A stretch of DNA of 22,621 nucleotides from positions 1 to 22,621 of the forward strand of contig UQTI01000050.1 in the NCBI GenBank assembly GCA_900543975.1, written 5' to 3'. The notes beneath the pieces were generated by a model that did no database searches, was not told the origin of the DNA, and saw only the letters and a program-made list of their open reading frames with translations. The position numbers and the translations under genes are program-made. The stretch comes from an uncultured Prevotella sp. GTDB lineage: Bacteria > Bacteroidota > Bacteroidia > Bacteroidales > Bacteroidaceae. Below are positions 6,641 through 16,200 of the stretch, in pieces; the stretch's first letter is position 1, and each line of letters starts with the position of its first letter.

Positions 6641-6641
6641 T

Positions 6642-7931
6642 TTATTCAGCTCCTGTAAACTGTCCTATAAAGAAGATGGCACCTGTTGCGCGTTCCTTTA
6701 TGATGTAGACAAAGGGGCGGGTGGCGTGAAACTCTACATGCTGTGGCTCTTCAGGGGCCAACGACATGGTCATGATGGCTGCTGTCACGGCTGCTGCCTT
6801 GGTGCCCTTCTCGTTAACCTCGATCTTTGCCTTCTGAAGCATGTTGGAGATGTGCATGGGGGCTGATGTCATGTGGCTGAAGTTGGCCTTGGAGGCATCG
6901 AATATTGACGGGGCGCCGAGCTTTGCTATGATGCTGTTGAGCGAGGTTTCCTGCTCTATGCTGAAGCGGGGGAGCTTCAGGTCAACGATGTGCTCGGTCA
7001 TGTTCTGGTCTGTCTGCAGGAGCTTCTCGGCCGTGAGGTCTTTCATGATCTCGTCTATGCTGTGGCCGTTGTGGGGGAGCAGCACGGTCATGGAGTAGGC
7101 TCCGTTGCCGTAGGGCAGGTCCACGGCTGCGTAGCCGGGTGTTGTGGTGTAGAAGAACTTCTCGTTCTGGTGCATCATCTGTACCTTCTGTATGTTGCGC
7201 GTGTAGCCCTGGAAGCGCTCCTGCTTTGTCATGGCCTTGTCGAAGGTCTTTGCCCATGTGCCGTTGAAGAAGATGGCGTTCATGAGGTAAGCTGTGGCGT
7301 TGGGGTCTGTGTTGTCGATGATGCTCGGGATCATGCCCTTGGTCTGCTTGTTGCACCATGTGTTGATGGTCTTGGTGGTCTTGGGCGATGCGAAGTCGAG
7401 GCTCTCCACGCCTGAGAGGTAAAGCTCCTTCATGGTCTTTGCGAAGGCGTCGTTAAGCTTTATGTCCTTGTTCACGGCAATATAGTTGGCCACGTTTATG
7501 TCGGTTGCCTTGTCGAGACGGCTCTGCTTTTCCATTATAGAGTGGTAGAGGGCATTCATGGCGTTGATGTCGGCATCGTTGGCGCCGATGGTGCTCATGA
7601 TCTGCTGGCGTGTTTCGCCGTCGGCTCCGTTGGCGAGCATGGCCATGAGGTAGGTCACGCTGAGGGGCGAGATGACGGTCGACTGCATGTTGGCTGTCTC
7701 TGCGAAGAGCTTCAGGGCGAAGGCGTTGTTCTTCTGCACCTGTGCACGTTGGGTGTCGTCGAGAATGAGATAGCTTTCGTCCATGTCGTGTGCTTCGTCA
7801 GGATAAGCCACCACGGCGTCGCTGACGTTTGTGTTCTCGCTTGCAGCTTTCTTCTGTGTGCCGCATGATGTTGCGACCATTGCTGCTGCCACCATCGACA
7901 TGGCGGCTACCTTTTCTAATGTTTTGTTCAT
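6642..7931 (-). CDS. Secreted lipoprotein serpin (serine protease inhibitor)
   Basis: The product is a 429-residue serpin. Residues 1-23 are a lipoprotein signal peptide ending in ATSC, so C23 is probably lipidated and the protein is anchored to a membrane facing the periplasm or cell surface. Serpin landmarks include STVISPLSVTYLMAMLANGA (84-103), FFNGTWAKTF (221-230) and the C-terminal RPFVYII...GAIFFIGQF (405-425). The hinge of the reactive-centre loop is EKGTKAAAVTA (374-384), the small-residue pattern typical of inhibitory serpins rather than non-inhibitory ones. The scissile bond should lie in MTMSL (387-391), with Met or Ser at P1. This suggests elastase-, chymotrypsin- or subtilisin-like targets rather than trypsin-like ones. 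The gene stands alone after fhs and ends at a strong bidirectional terminator. Targets could be host proteases or competing bacterial proteases. Confidence 0.93.
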   Translation of the reverse strand: MNKTLEKVAAMSMVAAAMVATSCGTQKKAASENTNVSDAVVAYPDEAHDMDESYLILDDTQRAQVQKNNAFALKLFAETANMQSTVISPLSVTYLMAMLANGADGETRQQIMSTIGANDADINAMNALYHSIMEKQSRLDKATDINVANYIAVNKDIKLNDAFAKTMKELYLSGVESLDFASPKTTKTINTWCNKQTKGMIPSIIDNTDPNATAYLMNAIFFNGTWAKTFDKAMTKQERFQGYTRNIQKVQMMHQNEKFFYTTTPGYAAVDLPYGNGAYSMTVLLPHNGHSIDEIMKDLTAEKLLQTDQNMTEHIVDLKLPRFSIEQETSLNSIIAKLGAPSIFDASKANFSHMTSAPMHISNMLQKAKIEVNEKGTKAAAVTAAIMTMSLAPEEPQHVEFHATRPFVYIIKERATGAIFFIGQFTGAE

Positions 7932-8094
7932 ATTCGTAATATAAAATGTGTTCCTTATTTTTTTCTTCTCTTTTGCTTTGGCCTTAGCTTTAGATTTTTC
8001 TTTAGCCTTTGCTTTTAAAGATAAAAACCCTCTTGAGGGCGCTTTCTTGTATGCTGGTGCGCTTATTTAACAGATTTTAAATGAATATCCACAC
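7932..8094. other. Serpin leader region with degenerate repeats
   Basis: No canonical TAnnTTTG promoter is visible on the minus strand; the nearest is TATCTTTA at 8023-8016. Bases 7964-8020 are a pyrimidine-rich degenerate repeat of CTTTAGCCTTTGCTTTT type. A small hairpin at 8028-8039 (CCCTCTTGAGGG) is followed on the minus strand by TTTTTAT. It could act as a weak attenuator ahead of the serpin or as a back-up terminator after fhs. Confidence 0.4.
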
Positions 8095-8141
8095 AAAAAA
8101 CAGCACAAGGAGAGCCGTGGGTGTGCGCCATCCTTGTGCTG
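8095..8141 (-). terminator. Intrinsic terminator of fhs
   Basis: CAGCACAAGGA (8101-8111) pairs perfectly with 8131-8141 around a 19-base loop. On the minus strand it is followed by six Ts (8100-8095). It lies 25 bases past the fhs stop codon. Confidence 0.88.
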
Positions 8142-8165
8142 TGTGTTGTTACGTTGGCCCTATTT

Positions 8166-9833
8166 TTATGACAGACCATCTATCTCTCCGTTCACGATGT
8201 CTATTTTCAGGGCTTGCGGCTCCTTGGGCAGACCCGGCATGCGCATGATCTTGCCTGCTATGATGACGAGCATCTCGGCACCTGCGTTGATGACGATGTC
8301 GCTCACGTTGACGTCAAAGTTCTTGGCCACGCCGTAGAGCTTCGGGTCGGTAGAGAACGAATATTGTGTCTTGGCTATGCACACGGGGAAACGGTCGTAG
8401 CCCATGTCGTAGATCATCTGTAGCTTCTTCTTTGCCTCGGCCGAGAAGCTCACGGTGGCGGCACCATAGATCTTGCGTGCCACCTTACAGATCTTTTCTT
8501 CCACCTTGTCGTAGTCGTCGTAAGCCAGGGTGAGGGGAGCAGACGGCTTGTTGGCGATGGTCTCTACCACGAGGCGGGCCAGCTCTTCGGCGCCCTTGCC
8601 GCCCTCTATGAAGGCGTTGTTCACGGCAAAGCCCACGCCCAGGCCGGCACAATGGCGGCGCACGATGTCGATCTCTTCTTCTGTGTCGGAGGCGTAGCGG
8701 TTGAAAGCCACCACCACGGTCTGTCCATACATCTGCATGTTGCTTATGTGCTTGTCGAGGTTCTCAAGACCCTTGGCCAGACCCTCGTGGTTCTCGTTCT
8801 TTATCTCGTCCACGGGCACGCCGCCGTGCATCTTCAGACCTTGTGCCGTGGCCACGATGACGGTAAGCTTGGGCTGAAGATTGGCCTTGCGGCATTTTAT
8901 GTCGAAGAATTTCTCGGCACCAAGATCGGCGCCGAATCCGGCTTCTGTAATGACATAATCGCCAAAGGTCATGGCCATCTTTGTGGCGAGTATAGAGTTG
9001 CAGCCGTGGGCTATGTTGGCAAACGGTCCGCCGTGCACAAAGGCAGCCGTGTTTTCGGTTGTCTGCACGAGGTTGGGGTTGAGGGCGTCGCGCAGCAGAA
9101 CGGTTATGGAGCCGGCCACGCCGAGGTCTTTCACGGTAAAGGGCTTGCCTTCAGAGGTGAAGCCCAGCAGGATGTTTTCTATGCGGCGGCGCAGGTCGGC
9201 CTCGTCGGTAGCGAGACAGAGGATGGCCATGATCTCGGAAGCGGGTGTGATGTCGAACGCCGACTCGCGCACCACGCCGTTGGTCTTGGCTCCCAGGCCT
9301 GTGACGATGTAGCGCAGGCCGCGGTCGTTGATGTCGAGCACGCGGTTCCACAGCACCTCTTTCATGGCAAAGCCGTTGTCGCGGTTCTGGTAGATATAGT
9401 TGTCGAGCAGAGCCGCGATCATGTTGTGTGCCGAGGTGATGGCGTGGAAATCGCCCGTGAAATGGAGGTTTATCTTGTCCATGGGCAGCACCTGTGCGTA
9501 TCCGCCTCCTGCCGCTCCGCCTTTCTGTCCGAAGCAGGGACCGAGCGACGGCTCACGCAGGGCGCAGATGGCTTTCTTGCCTATGCGGTTGAGGCCGAGG
9601 GCCAGACCCACCGACACGGTTGTCTTGCCTATGCCCGCCTTGGTGGGGGTGATGGCTGTTACAAGAATGAGGTTGCTCTTCTTTGTTCGCTCTTCATCGA
9701 TGAGCTTTAGCGGAGCTTTGGCAATATACTTGCCGTAGTTCTCAATCTCGTCGGCAGGAATGCCGTAATTGGTTGCCACTTTGTGTATTTCTGTCAATTT
9801 AGTCTCGCGTGCTATCTCAATGTCAGATTTCAT
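8166..9833 (-). CDS. fhs: Formate-tetrahydrofolate ligase
   Basis: The 555-residue product is the full usual length for the family. It joins formate to tetrahydrofolate with ATP to give 10-formyltetrahydrofolate, feeding purine and one-carbon metabolism in the cytoplasm. The ATP-binding loop TPTKAGIGKTT is at 62-72. The conserved stretch REPSLGPCFGQKGGAAGGG (93-111) and MDKINLHFTGDFHAITSAHN follow, together with the later blocks VHGGPFANIAHGCNS and TEAGFGADLGAEKF. The start is the ATG at 9833-9831, about 20 bases after the predicted transcription start. A perfect promoter lies upstream (9862-9892) and an intrinsic terminator downstream (8095-8141), so it is a single-gene unit. Confidence 0.98.
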   Translation of the reverse strand: MKSDIEIARETKLTEIHKVATNYGIPADEIENYGKYIAKAPLKLIDEERTKKSNLILVTAITPTKAGIGKTTVSVGLALGLNRIGKKAICALREPSLGPCFGQKGGAAGGGYAQVLPMDKINLHFTGDFHAITSAHNMIAALLDNYIYQNRDNGFAMKEVLWNRVLDINDRGLRYIVTGLGAKTNGVVRESAFDITPASEIMAILCLATDEADLRRRIENILLGFTSEGKPFTVKDLGVAGSITVLLRDALNPNLVQTTENTAAFVHGGPFANIAHGCNSILATKMAMTFGDYVITEAGFGADLGAEKFFDIKCRKANLQPKLTVIVATAQGLKMHGGVPVDEIKNENHEGLAKGLENLDKHISNMQMYGQTVVVAFNRYASDTEEEIDIVRRHCAGLGVGFAVNNAFIEGGKGAEELARLVVETIANKPSAPLTLAYDDYDKVEEKICKVARKIYGAATVSFSAEAKKKLQMIYDMGYDRFPVCIAKTQYSFSTDPKLYGVAKNFDVNVSDIVINAGAEMLVIIAGKIMRMPGLPKEPQALKIDIVNGEIDGLS

Positions 9834-9861
9834 AATGTTGATTTTGTTTTCTTAGAAAATG

Positions 9862-9892
9862 CAAAATTACACAATATTATTGGGGTGGCAAA
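9862..9892 (-). promoter_or_regulatory. Promoter of fhs
   Basis: On the minus strand TTTG (9892-9889), 19 bases, then TAATTTTG (9869-9862) is an exact match to the Bacteroidota housekeeping promoter. Transcription should start near 9855. Confidence 0.85.
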
Positions 9893-9896
9893 ATGA

Positions 9897-10191
9897 TTTT
9901 TGAATTTTGAATTTTGAATTTTGAATTATTGCGGCTACTGCCGCAATTTTGAATTATTGAATTTTGAATTATTGAATTATTGAATTTTGAATTATTGAAT
10001 TTTGAATTATGATTTTTGAATTATCGAATTATCAATTTTTGAATTAGCCAGCGTAAAGCCTAAAATCAAAAATCGAAAATTCAAAATCGGCTGAAAGCCG
10101 ACAATTCAAAATTCAAAACTCAAAACTCAAAATTGCGGCAGCTGCCGCAATAATTCAAAACTCAAAACTCAAAACTCAAAATTCAAAAACT
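9897..10191. repeat. Inverted-repeat block of TTTTGAA heptads with hairpins
   Basis: The left half (from 9897) has four TTTTGAA heptads leading into TTGCGGC-TACT-GCCGCAA (9929-9946). The right half is the mirror image: an 18-bp palindrome TTGCGGCAGCTGCCGCAA (10133-10150) followed by five heptads in complement, two of TTCAAAA and three of CTCAAAA. The two halves are complementary over more than 50 bases with few mismatches. A third hairpin, TCGGCT-GAA-AGCCGA, is at 10087-10101; the middle is filled with degenerate GAATTATTGAATT units. On the minus strand the two hairpins at 10150-10133 and 10101-10087 are each followed by T-rich sequence and could terminate the addB transcript. The addB stop codon lies inside the outermost heptads. 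Confidence 0.85.
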
Positions 10192-13140
10192 GCAAATGTC
10201 TTTGTAAGCACAATGTTTGCATCTGCTCTCGTCTGTTGTGGCAGCAAAGGGCAGAGACGGGTCGTATATGTCGGCAATGAGCTCACGGAGCCTGTCGCCA
10301 AACTCTTTGCGGAGCGGCTCCACGTCGTTTATGCGTTCCGGGCCAAGGTTGAGCACAGGGTCATAGTCGGTTGCCGTGTGCTGAATGTAGAGCAAGGCCG
10401 GGCTGACGGGCAACGCCTTGGGGTTGTGGCGTGAGGAGTGGCTCGTTATGAGCGAGTAGAGGAGCGTTTGCAGATAGTAGCCCGCCTGCTTCTTTCGCTT
10501 CTCGCCCGTGGTGAAGATGTCGTCGACCGTCGCTATCTGTTCTGCGTTCGAGGGTTTGTGGTAACGTCCTGTCTTATAGTCGACCACGCGCATGGTCTCG
10601 TGGCCTGTCTGCTTGTCTGTTACCGCGTCAAGACGGTCTATGGTGCCGCCGATGCGTATGGTCTGGCTCGTGGGCAGCCCCTCGTTTATGGTTATTGTTG
10701 TCTCCACCTTCTGCTCCAGCCCGCAGATGGTGAACGGCGTGTTCTCCTTGTCGGCGGTCAGGAGCGAGCGCAGATAGTCGGCTATCACGGCGCGGTTGAT
10801 GAGTTGCAGACCGTTATATTCGGGCTTGTGCTTTGTGGGGTCAATCTTGAACAGCTCCTTGGCAAAGGCGTGGTCGACATGTTGCAGGACCGCATGGTGC
10901 TGGCGCAGAAACCGGTCTATGGCCGTGGCTGTGACGAGGCCTGTGGGCGCGATGGTGTTGTAGATGCTCTCGGCGGCAGCATGGAAGATCAGTCCGAAGG
11001 TGCGGTCGTCGAGCTCGGCCTGCTCGTCGTCGTCATACTCATGAATGTGCGCAAGGTTGTTATAATAGAACGTGAGCTGACATGTGAGGTAGCGGTTTAT
11101 GGCCGTGGGCGACAGGTAGCTGATGGTCTTCAGCTCTTCCATGATCTCAGGCGTCTTCTCTATGCATGCGTGGCGCGTGAAGCTCGTTGCGGCGTGGCGT
11201 GCGCTCAGGCTGACGTGCCTTATGTCTATTCCGCTTTCCACCATGAGCTGCGTCATGAAACGGCTCTTCTCGCACGGGGTGCCCGCGTCCTTTACCGTCG
11301 ATGAAATTATGGTCACGTCGGCAGAGCGTTGCAGCAGACGGTAGAAATAGTAGGCATAGATGGCCACCTTGTGGTCAACGGTCGTGAGGTCGTAAGCCTT
11401 GCGTATGGAGTAGGGAATGAAGGAAGCGTCGTTCACGCCCTTCGGCATGTTGCCCTCGTTGCAGGAGAGAATGAGCAGGTGCTCAAAGTCGAGGTTACGG
11501 GTCTCGAGCACACCCATGACCTGTATTCCCTCTATCGGTTCGCCGTGGAACGGAATGGAGGTGCCGCCTATGAGCTGGGCAAAGAGGCGCTCAAGGGTTG
11601 AGAGGTCAGCTTGCAGGTCGCCGCTGTCGATAAGCTCCAACAGTCGGCTCACAAGCGTGTACATCCTGAACACGCTCTCCGTGAAGAGCGCATCGTCTGA
11701 GGCACATTGTGTGCCCACATGCTTCAGTACCTTCTGCAGCCAGGCAAAGAGGTTGCGGTTGGCTTCGGCTTCGCTACATGGCGAGGGGGCGAGGTCGGCA
11801 AAGATGAGAGCTGTGCCCTCGTCCACGGCAAGCTGCTGTCGGGAGGGATAATAGGTGCGTGCCTCTGCGTCGGAGGTGAGGCGCTTTATGAGCTCTGGCG
11901 CCAGGGGCGATATTATGGTGCTGAAGGGGTGGCGCAACACGCGAAGGACGGCGTGCAGGCTGTATTTGTCGCTAGCAGCCTTGTGGCCGTTGGTCTGCAG
12001 GTCTATGAGCATGCTCATGAGCGAGGCCACCGATGTCTGTTGCAGGGGGAAACCTGTTGTTATGTTGGCTTTCTCCACCTCGTCGGGCAGGGCGTGCATG
12101 ACGGTTTGCAGAATGTTCTCGTCGCACATCACCACGGCTGTTGAGCTGCCAGCCTCTATGCGCCCTTTGCCCTCTTGGGTTAGCCAACTGCTCATGTAGG
12201 CGGCCTGTACCGTGTCTGTGGAGGCTTCGGCAAAGGTTATGTGTGGCTTGCGCTTGAGGTTGCTGTAGAGGGCGGCGCGGCTGGTTCCGTTCTCTTCAAG
12301 GGCGTTGGGAAAATGCTCCAGATACTGGGCTATGAAATGGCCCGCCTCGTTGTCGGGCTGTCCCTTGCGCGGCATGTAATAGGTGTCATAGTCCCAATAG
12401 AACAGGGCCTTGCCAGCCTTTTTCAGCTTGCTGAAGAGCTGCTGCTCCACCTTTTGAAGCATGTTGAAGCCTATGAAGACGTAGGTGTCGAACTCGTTGA
12501 ACGTCTCGGCTTCCGCGTTGGAGACCACGTCGCGGTAGAGGGCACCCTCATAAGCGAGGTGCTGCTCTTTCAGCCGTTGGTTGAACCGTGTGTAGATGGT
12601 GCCTATGTGTTGCCACAGGTTGACAAACCGCTTCTTCAGTTCGCTCTCGCCTGAAGCGTTTTGGCCCGCGTTTTCTTGGGCGAAGCTTGCAAAGAACCTT
12701 TTCAGGATGGCTTGCTTCTCTTCGTCAAGATAGGTGAGGTCTCGCTCAATCTCGGCAATGTCGGCCACGTTACGGAACACCTTGTCGGCATCGGCAAGGT
12801 TCTTGTCGACATCGTCAAAGTCGGACAGCATCAGTTGGCCCCAACTGTAGAAATGGTCTATCGTCTCCTTCGACTTTGTACACTCCACATAGGTCTTGTG
12901 AAGGTCGCACACAAGCTTTATTGGGTCTGCCACGGTCAGCAACGAGTGGCGGCGGAAGAGGTCGCTGATGGTCATGTAAGCAGGGGTCCACATGGGCTCT
13001 CCTCCCGTCATCTCAAAGAAATGACGGTTCAGAAACAGAGAGGCACGCTTGTTTGGGAACACCACGGCCACGCGCGACATGTTTTTATCGAATCGGCTGA
13101 GCAGGTCGGCGGCGACAAGCTCAAGGAATGTTTTGCTCAT
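10183..13140 (-). CDS. addB: AddB-like PD-(D/E)XK nuclease subunit
   Basis: The product is 985 residues from the ATG at 13140-13138. The reading frame is open further upstream, but that extension is a lysine/arginine low-complexity stretch encoded by a purine tract and overlaps addA, so I rejected it. The N-terminus (RVAVVFPNKRASLFLNRHF) and the middle (LLILSCNEGNMPKG) resemble the inactivated helicase part of AddB-type proteins. The C-terminal nuclease has H720, D835 and the motif VVDYKTG with D854 and K856, followed by QAGYY. C687 with C974, C977 and C983 (CKHC...C) matches the four-cysteine iron-sulphur staple of AddB and Cas4 nucleases. With the AddA-like protein encoded just upstream it should form the double-strand-break end-processing helicase-nuclease for recombinational repair and degradation of foreign linear DNA. 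Confidence 0.88.
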   Translation of the reverse strand: MSKTFLELVAADLLSRFDKNMSRVAVVFPNKRASLFLNRHFFEMTGGEPMWTPAYMTISDLFRRHSLLTVADPIKLVCDLHKTYVECTKSKETIDHFYSWGQLMLSDFDDVDKNLADADKVFRNVADIAEIERDLTYLDEEKQAILKRFFASFAQENAGQNASGESELKKRFVNLWQHIGTIYTRFNQRLKEQHLAYEGALYRDVVSNAEAETFNEFDTYVFIGFNMLQKVEQQLFSKLKKAGKALFYWDYDTYYMPRKGQPDNEAGHFIAQYLEHFPNALEENGTSRAALYSNLKRKPHITFAEASTDTVQAAYMSSWLTQEGKGRIEAGSSTAVVMCDENILQTVMHALPDEVEKANITTGFPLQQTSVASLMSMLIDLQTNGHKAASDKYSLHAVLRVLRHPFSTIISPLAPELIKRLTSDAEARTYYPSRQQLAVDEGTALIFADLAPSPCSEAEANRNLFAWLQKVLKHVGTQCASDDALFTESVFRMYTLVSRLLELIDSGDLQADLSTLERLFAQLIGGTSIPFHGEPIEGIQVMGVLETRNLDFEHLLILSCNEGNMPKGVNDASFIPYSIRKAYDLTTVDHKVAIYAYYFYRLLQRSADVTIISSTVKDAGTPCEKSRFMTQLMVESGIDIRHVSLSARHAATSFTRHACIEKTPEIMEELKTISYLSPTAINRYLTCQLTFYYNNLAHIHEYDDDEQAELDDRTFGLIFHAAAESIYNTIAPTGLVTATAIDRFLRQHHAVLQHVDHAFAKELFKIDPTKHKPEYNGLQLINRAVIADYLRSLLTADKENTPFTICGLEQKVETTITINEGLPTSQTIRIGGTIDRLDAVTDKQTGHETMRVVDYKTGRYHKPSNAEQIATVDDIFTTGEKRKKQAGYYLQTLLYSLITSHSSRHNPKALPVSPALLYIQHTATDYDPVLNLGPERINDVEPLRKEFGDRLRELIADIYDPSLPFAATTDESRCKHCAYKDICSF

Positions 13141-13262
13141 ATATTTTTTTCTCCTTCTTTCTTTTTTCTCCTTCTCTTTTCTTTTCTTTTTCTTCTTTTT
13201 TCTTCTCCTCCTTCGTCTTTGTCTTCTTCTTTCTTCGTCTCCTTCTCTTTCTTTAAAGGAGG
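13141..13262. repeat. Purine/pyrimidine tract between addA and addB
   Basis: About 115 bases are almost pure C/T on the plus strand and G/A on the coding strand. They are broken only by a few G or A bases such as the CG steps near 13213 and 13236. The tract fills most of the 142-base gap between the addA stop and the addB start. It carries AAGGAG-like runs that could serve in ribosome binding, and it can slip or form triplex structures. Confidence 0.75.
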
Positions 13263-13282
13263 GTTCTGCAAAGATCAAGACC

Positions 13283-16200
13283 TTAACATTTAACAACTCT
13301 GTTGGGATAGACGTACCACAGGTAGCCTTCCACATCGTTGTGTCCCATCTGCTTGAGCATGGCCATGTAGAGGCCCACTTGCTGCTTGTGCTCGTCGGTT
13401 GGAGAGGCAAATTTGAAGTCGACAACCACGAAGCGGCCGTTGCGCTCCATCACACGGTCCGGACGATACTCCTTCATCTTGTTCGGGTCGTTGGGATCGC
13501 GTGTGAGGATAGTACACTCGTTGTACAGACGCCACCCCGGGGCGAACCAGTCGGCAGCCTGCCTGCAAGCCAGACGGCTCGACATGAGTGAGGTTATGGC
13601 CTCGGGGGTTATGGGCGCATCGGCAAGCAAACCGCGCTCCACATAGCTCTTCATGACCTTTGGCAGGTCGTCGGCTGTACGCATCTCCGAGAAGATGCCG
13701 TGCATGATGTTGCCCTTCTTTATGTAAGAAATCTGTTGCTCCTCGTCCTCGCCCTTTACAAACTCTCTGCTGTCGTTGCTCTGACGGAACGTGGCCTTGC
13801 TGGGGTAGGTGTTGAAGTCGAGGTCTATGCGCTCCTTCTCGGCAAGAAACACGTTGGCTTGCTTAGGCTTGGCTGCTTTCTCTCCTTTTTCTTCTTTTTT
13901 GGCTATTGTGCCGTAAGCGAAGCGCACCTCGTCGTCGGGACCTTCGGCTCCCTCAAACTCGGCTCCTTCAAGGTCGGCAGCTATGAGGGGCAGACATTGC
14001 TCCAAGAGGTTTGACCGATACTGCTGGTCGGCTCGTCGTCCATAGACAAAAAGGTTCTTGCCTGCACGGGTGAAAGCCACATAGAGCATGTTGAGGTTGT
14101 CGATAATGTTTTCGAACGATTCTTCCAGACAGTCGTGCTCAAAACATGTGCCGGCCATTCTGCTCACAATGTTGCTCACAGCCACCAGCGGCAGCTCGTT
14201 GAAGGGAGCCGTGCGCGGCTGGCACCAGATGAGGCCAGGGAGCGTCATCTTCCAGTCGCAGAACGGAATGATGACGTTGTCATATTCCAGACCCTTGCTC
14301 TTGTGTATGCTCAGCAACTGTATGCCGTCGGCATCGTCGGTCTGTATGGTCAGGTCGCAATAGCTGTTGTCCCATTGTTCAAGGAACCCCTCTATGTCGG
14401 ACGGGTTGTCTATGGCAAACTTGTTTATGACATCGAAGAAGGCGCACACAAACGCGCTCTGACCCTCTATCTCGTCGAGCTTGTAAAGACGTTGCAGATG
14501 CTCGGCAAGCTCAAAGAGCGGAAGGGCTGACAGGTCGGTATCGCCAAAGAGCAGCCTGTCCGCAATTTGGCTTGCGGCGGCGCTGGTTATGGCGAAGCTC
14601 TTGCAGCCATCGGTCTCGTTGCTTACAAAGCTTTCTTCGTTGCCTGTAAAGCCTTTCTCTTCGTTGCCCGTAATGCCTTTCTCTTCGTTGCCTGTGCGTT
14701 TTTTCTTTTCGTCCTGTTCCCTTCTCTCGACATATTTTTTATAGAAGCATGCCACGTTTGCCTGCATGATCTCGTCGGTAGGGTGGAGGAGCAGACGCAA
14801 AGACCAGATAATGGCGTTCACGGCTATGCTGCTGTCAAGACGGTAAGCCTCGCCCGAGACCACAGGCACCTCAGGCAGGTGGTCAGACAGGTAGCGGGCT
14901 ATGGTGCGCACATCCTCGTTGCGGCGCATGAGCACGGCGATGTCGCGAGGACGCACATGCTCGCTGAGCAACCTCGATATGGTTGCCGTGACACGCTCCA
15001 TCATGAGCGTTGTCGTGTCGGTCTCGTCGTCGGCTTGTCGCGGCAACAGTTGCACCTCTATTCGTCCCACCTTAGGCCGCGGACGGTTGGCGGGTATGAG
15101 CTGCACCACGTCCGAGTAGGCTTTCTCAAGCTGCGCCGCCATCACGTCTGACCCCGCATCGGCAATGCGTTGGCGCTCCAGCATGGCAGCATGGGTGAAG
15201 AACGAGTTGTTAAAATCTATAATGTTGCGCTCCGAGCGATAGTTGGTCTTCAGACTGTCCTCGTGAGGTGTGTAAGGCGTGTCCTTAAACTGGGCGTCTA
15301 TGTTGTTGAGCAAGCGCCAGTCGCCTTCGCGCCATCTGTATATGCTCTGCTTCACGTCGCCCACGATGAGGTTTGTTCCGCTGTCCTCACGACTAAGACA
15401 CTCGAGCAGCAAGACCTTGAAGTTGGCCCATTGAATGGTACTTGTGTCCTGAAACTCGTCAATCATGATGTGGTTGATCTGCGTGCCTATCTTCTCATAG
15501 ATGAACGGCGTGTCGTCATGTCCGATGAGCCGGTGGAGCATATATTGTGTGTCGCTCAGCAAGAAGCGGTTGTGCTGAATGTTGTCTTCGCGCACGGCTT
15601 GCGCTATGCTTCCGAGCAGACGCAGCTGGTGCATGTGTGCCAGCACCTCTTGCGAGGCCTGATAGTTGTTCCACTCGCGTCGGCGCGTGCTCTCGGCCTT
15701 TTCAAGCAGGGGCGTGAGCTTGTCGTGAGCGAGGGCTTTCAGCAACGTGCCGTTTGGCCCCTTAAGGGCTGTCTTGGTGAGCCATGCGTCGGGGTCGGCG
15801 AGAGCCTTACGGTAGGTTGCGAGCAGCTCGCCCGTCTTCTTGTCGTTGAAGGCCGAGGGACCGTAGTCGCCGCGTTGCAGCTTTAAAAAGAACGAGGCGG
15901 CTCCACGGCTCTTGCTCGCAAGGTCGTCTATGGTGAAGCCCGCGTTGTCGATGGCGGCAAAAAACTCGTCTGCCACATTCTTCATGCGTTGTTCAGCGTT
16001 CTTTGCCAAGGTGCGCAGGGTGGAGGTGTAACGCTCAAAAAACGTTGCTTCGCCGATGGTCGTTTCCAACGTGTCGCTATGTTCCTTGTAGAAGTCTTTG
16101 AAGATGTTGCGTCCAAAATCTTTGATGTGTCTTATGACGTTCCAGTTTTTGTCGTCGTTTATCGTGTCCGTGATATATTGCATGATCCACACCAGCAGCT

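Larger units (their letters stand above)
6279..6641. other. Convergent intergenic region after the R-M operon
   Basis: The 363 bases between the methyltransferase and serpin stops hold no credible protein gene. They contain a hairpin at 6342-6380, a plus-strand promoter-like match at 6425-6456, a bidirectional terminator at 6536-6582, and ATTGTCT repeats on both sides of that terminator. Confidence 0.7.

Noticed and set aside
6473..6658. 61-codon open frame across the serpin terminator
   Set aside because: It runs through the bidirectional terminator and into the serpin 3' end, and its composition follows the repeats, so it is not a credible gene.
8652..9710. 352-codon open frame opposite fhs
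   Set aside because: It is antisense to a certain gene, rich in His, Val and Gly as expected from a complementary GC-rich frame, and has no recognisable domain.
10438..11304. 288-codon open frame opposite addB
   Set aside because: It is an antisense shadow of a real coding region with no domain or start signal.
13141..13425. Open frame extending addB upstream by 95 codons
   Set aside because: The extension is a lysine/arginine low-complexity stretch from the purine tract and overlaps the end of addA in another frame. The ATG at 13140 gives the expected N-terminus.
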